Shown: positions 1 through 8,776, counted from the first letter of the stretch. The stretch: 64,000 nucleotides of DNA from Acidimicrobiales bacterium (GCA_041394185.1 JAWKIQ010000001.1:868001-932000), one strand, 5' to 3'. The notes: a model not told the origin generated them from the letters alone. Translations and numbers: made by a program.

Positions 1-727
1 TGCCTGCGGTGATGTAGTTGCCCTCACCACGAACCGGCTGCAGCTGCGACAGGCCCTCGAGGGTGGTCGACGGGCGGTTGCACTCGTCGCGCTCGACGAC
101 GTAGTCGACGATCGACTCTTCGCCGGTCTCGCGGTTGACGAGGCGCATCTTGGTTTCCATGGGCACGATCTCGTCGGCGAACAGGTCGTTCTCCTGGGCC
201 CTGGCCATGCGCATCTGCGACTCGAACGAGTACTCGTCCTGGTATTCGCGCGAAACGCCGTAGCGCTCGGCGACGATGTCGGCGGTCTCGATCATGGCCA
301 TGTAGATGGCGGGGTACATCTCGGTGAGGGCCGGATCCATGTTGACGCTGCCGCCGAAACCCGGGCTGGGAATCGAGATCGACTCGACACCTGCGCCGAC
401 CGCAACATCGACACCGTCGTTCTTGATGTGGTTGGCGGCGATGGCGATGGAGTTGAGGCCAGACGAGCAGTGACGCTGGATGGTGTTGCCGCCCGTGGTG
501 ACGGGCAGGCCGGCCAACAAGCTGGCGAGGCGGCCGAGGTTGCCGGCACCGTGAGCGCCGTTGCCCAGGGCAACGTCCTCGACGGCTTCTGGCTCGACGC
601 CGGCCTTGGCCACCGCGTGCTTGATGGCGTGTGCTGCCATCGACATAGCGGGGGTGATGTTGAATCCGCCTCGGCCGGCTTTGGCCAGACCGGTGCGGGC
701 ATAGGAGACGATTACGGCTTCACGCAT
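1..727 (-). CDS. Thiolase (acetyl-CoA acetyltransferase family), C-terminus cut by window edge
   Basis: The ATG at 727 opens a protein starting MREAVIVSYARTGLAKAG, the usual thiolase N-terminus. The nucleophilic cysteine that carries the acyl group is visible as Cys87 in QRHCSSG. The C-terminal catalytic His and second Cys lie outside the window. The family condenses or cleaves beta-ketoacyl-CoA; with acyl-CoA dehydrogenases and crotonases nearby, a beta-oxidation role is likely, but chain length cannot be told. A TACGGT box ends 7 bases before the start. Family call is firm; substrate unknown. Confidence 0.93.
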   Translation of the reverse strand, partial: MREAVIVSYARTGLAKAGRGGFNITPAMSMAAHAIKHAVAKAGVEPEAVEDVALGNGAHGAGNLGRLASLLAGLPVTTGGNTIQRHCSSGLNSIAIAANHIKNDGVDVAVGAGVESISIPSPGFGGSVNMDPALTEMYPAIYMAMIETADIVAERYGVSREYQDEYSFESQMRMARAQENDLFADEIVPMETKMRLVNRETGEESIVDYVVERDECNRPSTTLEGLSQLQPVRGEGNYITAG

Positions 728-734
728 GGGCCAA

Positions 735-740
735 ACCGTA
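735..740 (-). promoter_or_regulatory. Putative leaderless -10 box of the thiolase gene
   Basis: TACGGT on the minus strand, 7 bases before the ATG at 727. This spacing would place the transcript start at or next to the start codon. Confidence 0.4.
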
Positions 741-777
741 CATGTCGGGCGAGGGTGGGGGAGAATCGGTCCCGGGT

Positions 778-2091
778 TCAGCCCAGCACGGTGCCGGTCG
801 AGTCGGCGTTGACGGTGCGGTTGCGCGAGAACGCGGACATGTCGATGGTGTCGCCGGTGAACCTGGCCCGGACCTGCAGCGGTGACGTGTCGTGGTCGTG
901 TCCGCCACCCACTGCGGTGATCAGCTCGGCCATCAGGTTGGAAGCCACGCAAGCGTTCTTGAACTGGTTGCCGCTGGTGCCCATGGCCACGAAGAAGCCG
1001 TCGAGGTCGGTTCGGTCGTACACCGGCCCCCAGTCGGTCGACACGTCGTAGGCCTCGGCAACGCCCATGCGCTGGTGCGGAACTCCGAAGTTGGGAATGC
1101 GCTTCGCGAGGCGCATCATCTGGCGGTTCCAGATGGGCTCGGTGATCTCGCGGTTCATGGTGTCGAGATCGTCGACCCATTCGTGGCCGTCGCACTCGGG
1201 GTCGGCCGAGCCGACGAAGATCGTGTTGGCGCCGTCGGGCCGGAAGTACATGCCCTGGTCGAGGTCGGCGAAGATCGCCCCGTCTGCATCGAAGTCGATC
1301 TCCTTGGGTGCCGGTGCCACGTGAGCCTCGTGGCGCATGGGCCGGGTGGTGATGGCCATCGAGCCGTCGAGGCCCGCCATCTTCACCAAACCCGACGACC
1401 AGGGCCCACCTACGGCCACGACAGCGCCGGCCTCGACCGTGGTGCCGTCGGACAACTCGACGCCCGTGGCCCTGGATCCGTCAGGGGTGGTGACCAACCC
1501 GGTGACCCTGCGGTTGAACACGAACGTCGCGCCCTTGGCCACAGCCGCGGCGTGAAGGTTCTGCGCCGCCAGCTGGGGCCCTTTCACGTAACCGGCGTCT
1601 GGTGTGTAGAGGCCACCCTTGTGCGACCCGAGGGGCGGGTTCCAGAAGCGCTCGTCGTCGATCGGGCACGGGCCGCCGTAGTCGTCGAGCGACAGGAAGG
1701 GGAAGCGGTCGGCGACCTGCTGGGCATCCCAGTCTTCGAATGGAACGTTGGCTTCGGTCAACACCCTGACGTACAGCTCGTGCAGCTCGTCGATGTGGCG
1801 CAGGAACAGCTTGCCCGTAGTGACCTTGCGGGCAACCTCGCCGTCGACATCGGTTTCGAGATAGTCGGCGAAGTTCTCCCAGTACTGGTTTCCCTCCCAG
1901 GCCAGCCGTGCGGCCGCGACGGTCGAGTAGTTGAAGCGAAGTATCGCCCCCGACGCCGAAGTGGAGCCCATGCCCGGGGCCGAGTTCATGTCTACACACA
2001 CGACTTCGAGGCCCCTGCGGGCCAGTTCGAAGGTGATACCGCATCCGAAGATGCCTGCGCCGATGACGACCGCATCTGGAGAGTTGCCCAT
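778..2091 (-). CDS. FAD-dependent oxidoreductase, DAO (glycine/D-amino acid oxidase-like) family
   Basis: This 437-residue protein opens with a dinucleotide-binding fold, VIGAGIFGCG at residues 9-18, and ends with the family's second FAD-contacting segment, GTSGNQFKNAC. The length suits sarcosine/dimethylglycine/D-amino acid oxidase relatives, which oxidise a C-N bond with FAD and O2 or another acceptor. The substrate cannot be read from the sequence. It is transcribed alone, divergently from the thioesterase gene, with a TAGGGT box 7 bases before its ATG. Confidence 0.87.
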   Translation of the reverse strand: MGNSPDAVVIGAGIFGCGITFELARRGLEVVCVDMNSAPGMGSTSASGAILRFNYSTVAAARLAWEGNQYWENFADYLETDVDGEVARKVTTGKLFLRHIDELHELYVRVLTEANVPFEDWDAQQVADRFPFLSLDDYGGPCPIDDERFWNPPLGSHKGGLYTPDAGYVKGPQLAAQNLHAAAVAKGATFVFNRRVTGLVTTPDGSRATGVELSDGTTVEAGAVVAVGGPWSSGLVKMAGLDGSMAITTRPMRHEAHVAPAPKEIDFDADGAIFADLDQGMYFRPDGANTIFVGSADPECDGHEWVDDLDTMNREITEPIWNRQMMRLAKRIPNFGVPHQRMGVAEAYDVSTDWGPVYDRTDLDGFFVAMGTSGNQFKNACVASNLMAELITAVGGGHDHDTSPLQVRARFTGDTIDMSAFSRNRTVNADSTGTVLG

Positions 2092-2098
2092 GGTGCCG

Positions 2099-2104
2099 AC
2101 CCTA
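2099..2104 (-). promoter_or_regulatory. Putative leaderless -10 box of the FAD oxidoreductase gene
   Basis: TAGGGT on the minus strand, with a 7-base gap to the ATG at 2091. Confidence 0.4.
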
Positions 2105-2161
2105 CCGCTTGGCGTTGTGGCCTGGTTTGAATCGCAGCTCGCGAGGCGGGATCATCGTCGG

Positions 2162-2839
2162 GTGACAGAACCCGAACCCTTGGCCGACCCCGTGCTGGAC
2201 GCGGCCCGTATCGCGGCCGCCGACCGCATGCGCGACGTATCGCACGCCCTGATGGGTCATCACCAGGACGTGGCCAACCTCGACAAGCTGGTGAAGATGC
2301 TGGACGAGGTCTTGCCAGACCTCCGATCGGGCCCAAAGAACATCAGGTCGCTCGACCGGTGGTCGCAGGACAGGCGGGCCCAGGAGCTGCCGGACGACGA
2401 GGCGGCGTTTCCCCTGCACCTCGACCGCCCGGTTTCGGGAGCAGGCAATCCGTGGAGCATCCCGTTGTCGGTGGTCCGCAAGGGCGACCGGGCGGTCACG
2501 ACGGTTTCGTTGCGCGAAGCGTTCGAAGGTGCACCCGGGCGCAGCCACGGGGGAGTGGTCACGGCAATCTTCGACGATCTGTGCGGATACGTGCTGACCA
2601 TGCTGCAGACCATGGCCTTCACCGCGTGGATACGGGTCGAGTTTCGCCACGGCACGCCCCTGGGACACCCCATCACGTTCAGCGCCTGGCTCGAGCGCCA
2701 GGAGGGGCGCAAGCTGTTCATCGAGGGCGAATGCACCGACGGCACGCGACCCGATGGCGACAACGTGTTGACCCACTGTCACGCCCTGTTCGTGATTCCT
2801 CCAGGGATGGAAGCCCCCGCCGGGTCGGGCGAGGCGTAG
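2162..2839 (+). CDS. PaaI-like hotdog-fold thioesterase
   Basis: The protein is about 225 residues from the GTG at 2162 (MTEPEPLAD...). The C-terminal half carries the hotdog signature GRSHGGVVTAIFDDLCG, which resembles the HGG...D helix of PaaI-type acyl-CoA thioesterases. The N-terminal 80 residues are charged and helical and lack a recognised domain. The frame is open further upstream, overlapping the divergent FAD gene, so the start is uncertain; the GTG avoids most of that overlap. It probably hydrolyses an acyl-CoA. The tauE-like gene follows after 12 bases. Confidence 0.75.
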   Translation: MTEPEPLADPVLDAARIAAADRMRDVSHALMGHHQDVANLDKLVKMLDEVLPDLRSGPKNIRSLDRWSQDRRAQELPDDEAAFPLHLDRPVSGAGNPWSIPLSVVRKGDRAVTTVSLREAFEGAPGRSHGGVVTAIFDDLCGYVLTMLQTMAFTAWIRVEFRHGTPLGHPITFSAWLERQEGRKLFIEGECTDGTRPDGDNVLTHCHALFVIPPGMEAPAGSGEA

Positions 2840-2851
2840 GCTGCGCGACCT

Positions 2852-3592
2852 ATGACCTGGTGGCAGGCACTGCTTCTGGTCGGCGGCGGAGTGGTCGCCG
2901 GAATGATCAACGCCGTCGCCGGCGGCGGCTCGACGCTGACCGTTCCCTTGTTGGTGCTGGCCGGCGTTCCAGGCAACAGCGCCAACGGCTCGAATCGTGT
3001 TGGCATCCTGGCCCAGAACGCGGCGTCGGCGACCTCGTTCAAGCGGTTGGGAGTCGACGGGGTGGCGCACGCGGCGCCGGTTCTGTTGCCGGTGGTGGCG
3101 GGCTCGTTGACAGGTTCGTACCTGATCAGCCAGCTGACCGACGAGACGTTCGAGACGGCGTTCGGTCTGTTGATGGTGCCGCTGATAATCCTGTCGGTCC
3201 GCAAACCGAAGTTCCGGACCGAGGGGGTCACCCACTGGAGCAAGCCGGTGACCCTGGCGGTGTTCTTCGGCATCGGTTGTTATGGCGGTGCCGTGCAGGC
3301 CGGTGTGGGCCTTGTGATGCTGGCCGCACTCACCAGGGCCGGGTTCGATCTGGTCACGGCCAACAGCGTCAAGGTGTTGATAAACGTGGTTCTGACCGCG
3401 GTGGCGCTGCCCGTGTTCATCATCCAGGGCAAGGTCGACTGGATTCCGGCGCTGACGTTGGCGGTAGGCCTCACCATCGGTGGCTGGCTGGGGGCCCACG
3501 CGGCGGTCAGGGGTGGCGAGAGGCTGATACGGATGGTGATGGTTGCCGCCGCCATCGCCCTCGCGGCCAAGCTGCTTGGCCTGTTCGGCTAA
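2852..3592 (+). CDS. TauE/SafE-family membrane permease
   Basis: This 246-residue, almost wholly hydrophobic protein starts MTWWQALLLVGGGVVAG, followed by AGGGSTLTVPLL, a glycine-rich segment typical of TauE/SafE (DUF81) proteins. Those are two-repeat membrane carriers for sulfite, sulfonates or organosulfur anions. The second repeat (GGAVQAGVGLVML) is also visible. The length fits the family. The substrate is not predictable. It sits 12 bases after the thioesterase gene and 17 before an MFS gene. Confidence 0.88.
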   Translation: MTWWQALLLVGGGVVAGMINAVAGGGSTLTVPLLVLAGVPGNSANGSNRVGILAQNAASATSFKRLGVDGVAHAAPVLLPVVAGSLTGSYLISQLTDETFETAFGLLMVPLIILSVRKPKFRTEGVTHWSKPVTLAVFFGIGCYGGAVQAGVGLVMLAALTRAGFDLVTANSVKVLINVVLTAVALPVFIIQGKVDWIPALTLAVGLTIGGWLGAHAAVRGGERLIRMVMVAAAIALAAKLLGLFG

Positions 3593-3608
3593 CGCATTCA
3601 CCCCACGA

Positions 3609-4757
3609 GTGACCTCCACCCTCGACGTCGAACCCGCCAGACGGGTCGTGGCCGCCTCGATCATGTCGACGATCTCGGCGGTGTTCCCGGGGTTCCTGGT
3701 GGGCGCTCTGGCGGTGCAGGTTCGGGCCGAGTTCGACGTCTCGGAGGCCATCTACGGGTGGGGGTTGGGGAGCTTCTTCCTGGCCTCGACCCTGGGCTCG
3801 GTGGCGCTGGGCGAAATCGCTCAGCGAATAGGGGCTCGCCGCCAGATCGTTGCGGCCCTGATCACCTCGGCGCTGGCGCAGCTCGGCATAGCCGCGGTCG
3901 CCGACTCGTTCGCCGCAATCGTGGCCTTCCTGGTCGTGGCAGGGGTCTGCAATGCGGCGAACCAAACCGCGGTGAACCTGTTTCTCGCTCAGGCTCGGCT
4001 GCCGCGCCTGGGCCTGGCCGTGGCGCTGAAACAGTCGGGGATGCCCACCGCTTCGCTGCTGTGCGGTCTGATGGTGCCTGCGCTGGCGCTGACCGTCGGT
4101 TGGCGCTGGGCCTATGTGTTCGGTGCAGGGGTTGCAGCCGCGTCGACGCTGCTGGTGTTGGGCGCACCCGACCCGCAGCGAGCAGCGCGCCGCCGCCTGG
4201 TGCCTGCAAGCCCCACGCGGATACTGGTGATCGCCGCCGTGACCGGAACCTGCTTGTCGTTTGCCGCTGGAGCGACGAACTCGTGGCTGGTCAGCTCGGG
4301 TGTCGAGGCGGGCATGAGCGAAGGCGCAGCCGGCTTGCTGTTGAGCTTTGGGGCGCTGGCGGGCATCAGCATGCGGCTGTTCTTCGGGTTCCGGCTCGAT
4401 TCGATGTCGGCGTCGCCGTTTCGGGCCGGCGCGATTTTGGCCCTCATCGGCTCGTTGGGTCTGGCCTCGCTGTCGTTCGGAGTACCGGCCATTCACGTGG
4501 TCGCCACGCTCGTGGCGTTCGGCAGCGGCTGGGTGTGGCCCATCTTCACCAACTACGGCATCGTCAGGGCCAACGGGGCGGCCGCGGCGGCCGCCACCGG
4601 GATAACACAGATGGGTGTGTACGTCGGCGTGTTCAGCGCTCCGCTGGTGACAGGCTGGATCATCGACCATCACGGGTATCGCCCCATGTGGCTCGTGGTG
4701 GCCGCTCTCACCGTGGTGGGCTCGGTTCTGGCGCTGTCTATCCAGAACGAGTTCTGA
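3609..4757 (+). CDS. MFS transporter
   Basis: About 382 residues from the GTG at 3609 (MTSTLDVEPARR). The sequence shows about twelve hydrophobic segments in two halves, with a short charged loop (QRIGARRQ) in the place of the MFS loop 2-3 motif. It is a secondary carrier in the cytoplasmic membrane; direction and substrate are not evident. An in-frame extension to 3543 exists but would overlap the tauE-like gene, so the internal GTG is preferred. Confidence 0.85.
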   Translation: MTSTLDVEPARRVVAASIMSTISAVFPGFLVGALAVQVRAEFDVSEAIYGWGLGSFFLASTLGSVALGEIAQRIGARRQIVAALITSALAQLGIAAVADSFAAIVAFLVVAGVCNAANQTAVNLFLAQARLPRLGLAVALKQSGMPTASLLCGLMVPALALTVGWRWAYVFGAGVAAASTLLVLGAPDPQRAARRRLVPASPTRILVIAAVTGTCLSFAAGATNSWLVSSGVEAGMSEGAAGLLLSFGALAGISMRLFFGFRLDSMSASPFRAGAILALIGSLGLASLSFGVPAIHVVATLVAFGSGWVWPIFTNYGIVRANGAAAAAATGITQMGVYVGVFSAPLVTGWIIDHHGYRPMWLVVAALTVVGSVLALSIQNEF

Positions 4758-4775
4758 ACCGCCGGTGCGGTGGGT

Positions 4776-4781
4776 TAGGTT
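4776..4781 (+). promoter_or_regulatory. Putative leaderless -10 box of the acuI-like gene
   Basis: TAGGTT with a 6-base gap to the ATG at 4788; no Shine-Dalgarno sequence is present. Confidence 0.42.
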
Positions 4782-4787
4782 CGGGGG

Positions 4788-5783
4788 ATGGATTCGTTCG
4801 AAGCATTCCTCGTCGGCAAGATCGACGACCAGTGGACCCGCCGGGTCGAACAGATCACCGTCGACGACCTTCCCGCCGGTGACGTTCTGATCGAGGTCGA
4901 GTACTCGGGCATCAACTACAAGGACGGCCTGGCTTCCAGCGAAGCCGGCCGGGTGGCCCGGGTCGATCCGCTGATTCCGGGAATCGACCTGGCGGGCACC
5001 GTCGTCGCCGACGGCGGCGGTTTCTCGGCGGGCGACAAGGTGATCGCCCACGGTTACGACATCGGCGTCGCTCACCACGGTGGCTATGCCCGCTATGCCC
5101 GCGTTCCGGCTGGCTGGGTCGTGCCGATGCCAGAGGGCCTCGACTCGATGCAGGCCATGCTGGTGGGCACCGCCGGCTACACGGCCGCCCTGTCGGTCGA
5201 GGCGCTCGAAAATCACGGCCTGCGCGCCGGCGACGGGCCCGTGCTGGTAACCGGCGCCACGGGCGGTGTCGGCTCGATGGCCGTGGGAATGCTCGCAAAG
5301 CGTGGCTATGAGATCGTCGCCAGCACCGGCAAGGCCGACAAGGCCGATTGGCTCAAGGCGTTGGGGGCTTCGGAGGTGATCGATCGGTCGGAGACGTCGG
5401 CAGAGTCCAAGCGCCCGCTCGAGTCCGAGCGCTGGGCCGGTTGCGTCGACTGTGTGGGCGGCACCACGCTGGAGTTCGCACTTCGCACAGCGCGCTACGG
5501 GTCGACCGTGGCGGCATCGGGCCTCACCGGAGGGCCCGGTCTGTCCACCACGGTGATGCCCTTCATCCTTCGCGGGGTGACGCTGGCGGGCATCGACAGC
5601 GTCAACAACCCCATCGACCAGCGCATCGCGGTCTGGAAGCGCATTGCCACCGACATGAGGCCGACACAACTCGACGAGGGCGACGCGCCGACTGTGGTCG
5701 GATTTGCCGACCTGCCGGCCGAGCTCGATCGCATCCTGGCCGGTGGCATGGTGGGCCGCACCCTCGTCAGCCCGACCTCCTGA
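4788..5783 (+). CDS. AcuI/YhdH-type zinc-independent quinone/acryloyl-CoA reductase
   Basis: This 331-residue medium-chain reductase has the YhdH/AcuI hallmarks: YSGINYKDGLA near residue 45, GTAGYTAALSV before the Rossmann fold, and the NADPH-binding loop VTGATGGVGSMAV near residue 155. Zinc-binding cysteines of alcohol dehydrogenases are absent. Characterised AcuI proteins reduce acryloyl-CoA to propionyl-CoA with NADPH; YhdH reduces small quinone-like compounds. Which applies here is unknown. It is convergent with the crotonase gene, with only two bases between the stops. Confidence 0.86.
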   Translation: MDSFEAFLVGKIDDQWTRRVEQITVDDLPAGDVLIEVEYSGINYKDGLASSEAGRVARVDPLIPGIDLAGTVVADGGGFSAGDKVIAHGYDIGVAHHGGYARYARVPAGWVVPMPEGLDSMQAMLVGTAGYTAALSVEALENHGLRAGDGPVLVTGATGGVGSMAVGMLAKRGYEIVASTGKADKADWLKALGASEVIDRSETSAESKRPLESERWAGCVDCVGGTTLEFALRTARYGSTVAASGLTGGPGLSTTVMPFILRGVTLAGIDSVNNPIDQRIAVWKRIATDMRPTQLDEGDAPTVVGFADLPAELDRILAGGMVGRTLVSPTS

Positions 5784-5785
5784 GT

Positions 5786-6619
5786 TCAGGCCTCGTCGCG
5801 GATCACCTGCACACCAGCTGGGTCGACGAGGCCGCCGAACTTGATCTTGTTGTGGCTGTGCCCCACGTGGTGCAGCCCGAACGCGGACTGAATTGCGGTG
5901 TACATACCCATGGCTTCCTGGGAGTTGTTCACCGACTGTTTGGCCAGGGTCAGCCCGAACATCGGCCGCTTGGCGATGTGGGCCGCCAGCTCCAGGGTGG
6001 CGATTTCGAGCTGATCGCGGGGCACCACCCGGTTGACCATTCCGTGCTGCAGCGCCTCTTGGGCGCCGATGGCCCTGCCGGTGAACAACATGTCCTTGGC
6101 CAGCCGCGCACCCGCCTCGTAGGGGTGCACGAAATATTCGTGTCCGTTGACCCCGAACGCCACCACCGGGTCGGAGAACGTGGCGTCGTCTGAACACACG
6201 ATCAGGTCCATGGGCCACACCAGCATCAGGCCTCCGGCGATGACCTTGCCCTGCACCGACGCGATGGTGGGCTTGGGTATGTTGCGCCACCGCCAGCAAA
6301 GTCCCACGTACATCTCGGCCTCTCTGGCCATATAGCCCTCGGCGCCGTCGGCACCGAAGTGGCACTGGGTGCCTATTGTCGGCAGGGCGTCCATGTCTGG
6401 GTTGTCGCGCAGGTCGTGACCCGACGAGAAGTGTTTGCCGTCGGCGGCCAGCACGATGACCCTCACCGCCTCGTCATGGGCGGCGCGGTCGAACGCCTGG
6501 TTGAGCTCGGTCAACATCAGGTAGTCCTGGGCGTTGGCCGCTTCGGGCCTGGCCAGCGTGATGCGTGCCACGCCATCGGCCGGTTGGTCGTATCGAACTC
6601 TGGTCCACGAATCTGCCAT
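5786..6619 (-). CDS. Crotonase-superfamily protein lacking both canonical hydratase glutamates
   Basis: The 277-residue protein from the ATG at 6619 (MADSWTRVRYDQ) has the crotonase acyl-CoA loop HFSSGHDL. Where enoyl-CoA hydratases carry the two catalytic glutamates (GGGCEL and QPE contexts), this protein reads GGLMLV and SDPVVAF, so neither Glu is present. It may therefore be another crotonase chemistry (hydrolase, isomerase or dehalogenase). It diverges from an SDR gene and shares a palindromic promoter. Longer in-frame starts up to 6829 would overlap the SDR gene and are rejected. Confidence 0.85.
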   Translation of the reverse strand: MADSWTRVRYDQPADGVARITLARPEAANAQDYLMLTELNQAFDRAAHDEAVRVIVLAADGKHFSSGHDLRDNPDMDALPTIGTQCHFGADGAEGYMAREAEMYVGLCWRWRNIPKPTIASVQGKVIAGGLMLVWPMDLIVCSDDATFSDPVVAFGVNGHEYFVHPYEAGARLAKDMLFTGRAIGAQEALQHGMVNRVVPRDQLEIATLELAAHIAKRPMFGLTLAKQSVNNSQEAMGMYTAIQSAFGLHHVGHSHNKIKFGGLVDPAGVQVIRDEA

Positions 6620-6625
6620 GGGCCG

Positions 6626-6641
6626 ACAGTACGCGTACTGT
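6626..6641. promoter_or_regulatory. Palindromic bidirectional -10 element between the crotonase and SDR genes
   Basis: The 14-base perfect palindrome CAGTACGCGTACTG at 6627-6640 lies in the 40-base gap between divergent starts. It supplies TACTGT on both strands: 6636-6641 on plus, and 6626-6631 on minus. The minus-strand copy is 6 bases from the crotonase ATG (leaderless); the plus-strand copy leaves a short leader holding GGAGGAAA before the SDR ATG. An operator for a dimeric repressor is the main alternative. Confidence 0.5.
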
Positions 6642-6659
6642 CTCGACGCGGAGGAAAGC

Positions 6660-7418
6660 ATGATCGATCTCAACGGCAGGGTTTTTGTCATCACCGGAGG
6701 CAACGGAGGTATCGGCCTGGGCATGGCCGAGGGCATTGCGAGAGCGGGCGGATCGCTGGCCATCTGGGGGCGCAACGAGGCCAAGAACGCCGAAGCGCTC
6801 GAAACCCTGGCCCGATTTGGCGTCGACACCCGCGCCTATGTCTGCGATGTGGGCGCCGAGGACCAGATCGTAGAGACGATGCAGCGCTCGCGATCTGACT
6901 TCGGGCGGATCGATGGCTGCTTCGCCAACGCTGGCCGGGGAGGCTTCGGCAAGAAGTTCGTCGACACCAGCCTGGACGAGTGGCGCGAGGTGATGCGCAT
7001 CAATCTCGACGGCGTGTTCCTGACCCTTCGCGAGGCCGCCAGGCACCTGATCGACCAGGGAAACGGAGGCAGCCTGGTGGCGGTGTCGTCGACGTCGGCC
7101 ATCCATGGTGCTGCGGGAAACGAAGCGTACGGAACGGCCAAGACGGGCCTCAATGGGCTGGTCAGAGCCCTTGCGGTCGGTTTGGCGCGCTATCAGATTC
7201 GGGTCAACTCGTTGCTGCCCGGCTGGACGATCACCGACCTCGCCTCGGGTGGGTACCAGAACGACGTGTTCCGGGACGCAACGATCAAGCGAACGCCGGT
7301 CAGGCGTTGGGCCGAACCGGCCGAGTTCCGCGAGGTTGGGGCCTTCCTGGCCGACCCGACCATCACCTACCACACCGGCCAAGAGGTGGTCGTCGACGGC
7401 GGCTACACCGTGTTCTAG
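6660..7418 (+). CDS. Short-chain dehydrogenase/reductase (SDR)
   Basis: The 252-residue protein begins MIDLNGRVFVITGGNGGIG, holding the classical SDR cofactor motif TGGNGGIG at about residues 12-19. NAGRGG follows in the middle, then the catalytic serine region VSSTSAIHG, YGTAK as the Tyr-xxx-Lys pair, and the C-terminal VVVDGGYTVF. The family oxidises or reduces hydroxyl/keto groups with NAD(P). The start is fixed by GGAGGAAA 4 bases upstream. Shared promoter with the crotonase suggests they act in one acyl-CoA pathway; this is inference. Confidence 0.92.
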   Translation: MIDLNGRVFVITGGNGGIGLGMAEGIARAGGSLAIWGRNEAKNAEALETLARFGVDTRAYVCDVGAEDQIVETMQRSRSDFGRIDGCFANAGRGGFGKKFVDTSLDEWREVMRINLDGVFLTLREAARHLIDQGNGGSLVAVSSTSAIHGAAGNEAYGTAKTGLNGLVRALAVGLARYQIRVNSLLPGWTITDLASGGYQNDVFRDATIKRTPVRRWAEPAEFREVGAFLADPTITYHTGQEVVVDGGYTVF

Positions 7419-7424
7419 CCCCGG

Positions 7425-7430
7425 TACCCT
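7425..7430 (+). promoter_or_regulatory. Putative leaderless -10 box of the coiled-coil protein gene
   Basis: TACCCT followed by 7 bases and the GTG at 7438; it suggests the gene is transcribed separately although it lies 19 bases after the SDR stop. Confidence 0.4.
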
Positions 7431-7437
7431 TGCTGCC

Positions 7438-7875
7438 GTGGCTGCGACCAATCCTTCCGACCTGTTCAAGCGACTGATGGCGGCCCAGGAGACGCTGGGC
7501 AAGGTCCAGGAGCAGATCGCCAGGTTTGCCCTGCCCGTCGACCAGCAAAAGGCGCTGGCCGAGAATCTGCGCAAGCTGATGTTGCCGCGCGAACAGATGC
7601 AGGCCATGCAGGACCTGATCGAGTCGTTCGGTCCGCCCGCCACCCAGGTCAAGAACCTGCAGGCCGACATAGACGCCCACCGCGAGATGGTGGCCGAGAT
7701 GTCCGAGAAGCTCGACCGTATGGCGGCCTCGGTCGATCGCCTGGCGGCCGCCACCGAAACGCTCAACGAGTTCTATGGCGCGTGGACCAATGCCGCCAAG
7801 CTGTTCGGCTGGAACCCGATGGGCCTGGGTTCGCTGGCCGAAGACCAGGGCGAAGGCGACAAGCCCGAGACCTAG
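7438..7875 (+). CDS. Conserved hypothetical coiled-coil protein
   Basis: This 145-residue protein (MAATNPSDLFKRLMAAQETL) has no catalytic motif or membrane segment. Residues about 65-110 (KNLQADIDAHREMVAEM, then SEKLDRMAASVDRLAAATE) show heptad spacing of hydrophobic residues and probably form a coiled coil; the acidic tail ends EDQGEGDKPET. No function can be assigned. A scaffold or partner role for a nearby enzyme is possible but unsupported. Confidence 0.75.
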   Translation: MAATNPSDLFKRLMAAQETLGKVQEQIARFALPVDQQKALAENLRKLMLPREQMQAMQDLIESFGPPATQVKNLQADIDAHREMVAEMSEKLDRMAASVDRLAAATETLNEFYGAWTNAAKLFGWNPMGLGSLAEDQGEGDKPET

Positions 7876-7896
7876 ATCTGGCGCGGGTTGGTGGGC

Positions 7897-8695
7897 CTAG
7901 GAACTGGGATGCACCACCAGCACCGGGCAGTGGGCGTCGTGCACTACGTCCATCGACACGCTGCCCTCGAAGATGCGCTTGTAGCCGGTCTTGCTGTGGG
8001 TGGCCATGGCGATCACCGACGCTCCGCCACGGGTGGCGTAGTCGACGATGTCTTCGGCGACGTGCTTTTCGTGCAGGGCGTCGAAGTCGACCGTCTGGCC
8101 GATCATCTGGCCCATCCGCTTGGCCAGGTTGGCGACGTGGTTGGCCTCGTGGGCCGCGTCCCGACATGCCGGGTGCGCCCACCGAGATGATCCAGGGATG
8201 AAGCCCCGTTGTCCTGCACATCTCGGCCGCCGGTTCGAGGATGCGATCCGAGTAGTCGGAGCTGTCGGTACACACGTACATGGGCCCTGCCCACTGGGCA
8301 TCTGGCTCGGGCAACTCGACCGAAGGGCCCACCAGCAACACGGGGCTGTCGACGCGACTCATCACGTCTTCGGCGACGCTGCCGACCAAACCCGCCATAC
8401 GTCCGCGGGCGGCTGTGGCCATCACCACCAGCGTTCCGCCTTCGAGAAGTACCTCGCGGGCGATCTCGTCGCCCACCACGGTCTTGACGCTGCGCACGAT
8501 CTTGCTCTCGCGCACCGACACCCCGCCGAAGCGCACCTCGGTGGTGGCCTGGCTTCTGACCTCGCCATCGGTGGGTTCTACGACCTCGAGGACGTCGACG
8601 TGCGCACCTGTCACCGCCGCCAATCGGGCAGCCAACTCGAGTGCGACCTCGCTGCGCTCGCCGCCGTCAACAGGAACCAACAACCGCGTATACAT
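7897..8695 (-). CDS. Tandem universal stress protein (UspA), interrupted by a frameshift near 8160
   Basis: The ATG at 8695 starts MYTRLLVPVDGG, the classical Usp beta-strand, and the first domain ends with SPVLLVGPS. A second Usp domain begins at PMYVCTDSSDYSDR. The frame is lost after GAPGMSG; the rest (DAAHEANHVANLAKRMG ... CPVLVVHPSS) continues in the next frame to 7897. Joined, the protein would have two Usp domains of about 130 residues each. Usp proteins bind ATP or respond to stress in the cytoplasm. The break is probably an indel in the assembly, though a real pseudogene cannot be excluded. Confidence 0.8.
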
Positions 8696-8776
8696 GGGTT
8701 CAGCTTGCGCCAAGGCGGGTCGAGCGCATAGGGCAAAACGACTCGACCGGCCCGGCGCCGACCGCGGTGCCGGTGC

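Noticed and set aside
3507..6365. 952-codon open frame on the minus strand
   Set aside because: It is the shadow of the MFS, AcuI-like and crotonase genes; composition is Arg/Gly/Pro/His-rich with no family match, as expected in high-G+C antisense frames.
8753..8772. Terminator downstream of the first Mo-hydroxylase operon
   Set aside because: A 7-bp stem with a G-T pair and no U-tract is too weak in this G+C-rich sequence to report as a feature.
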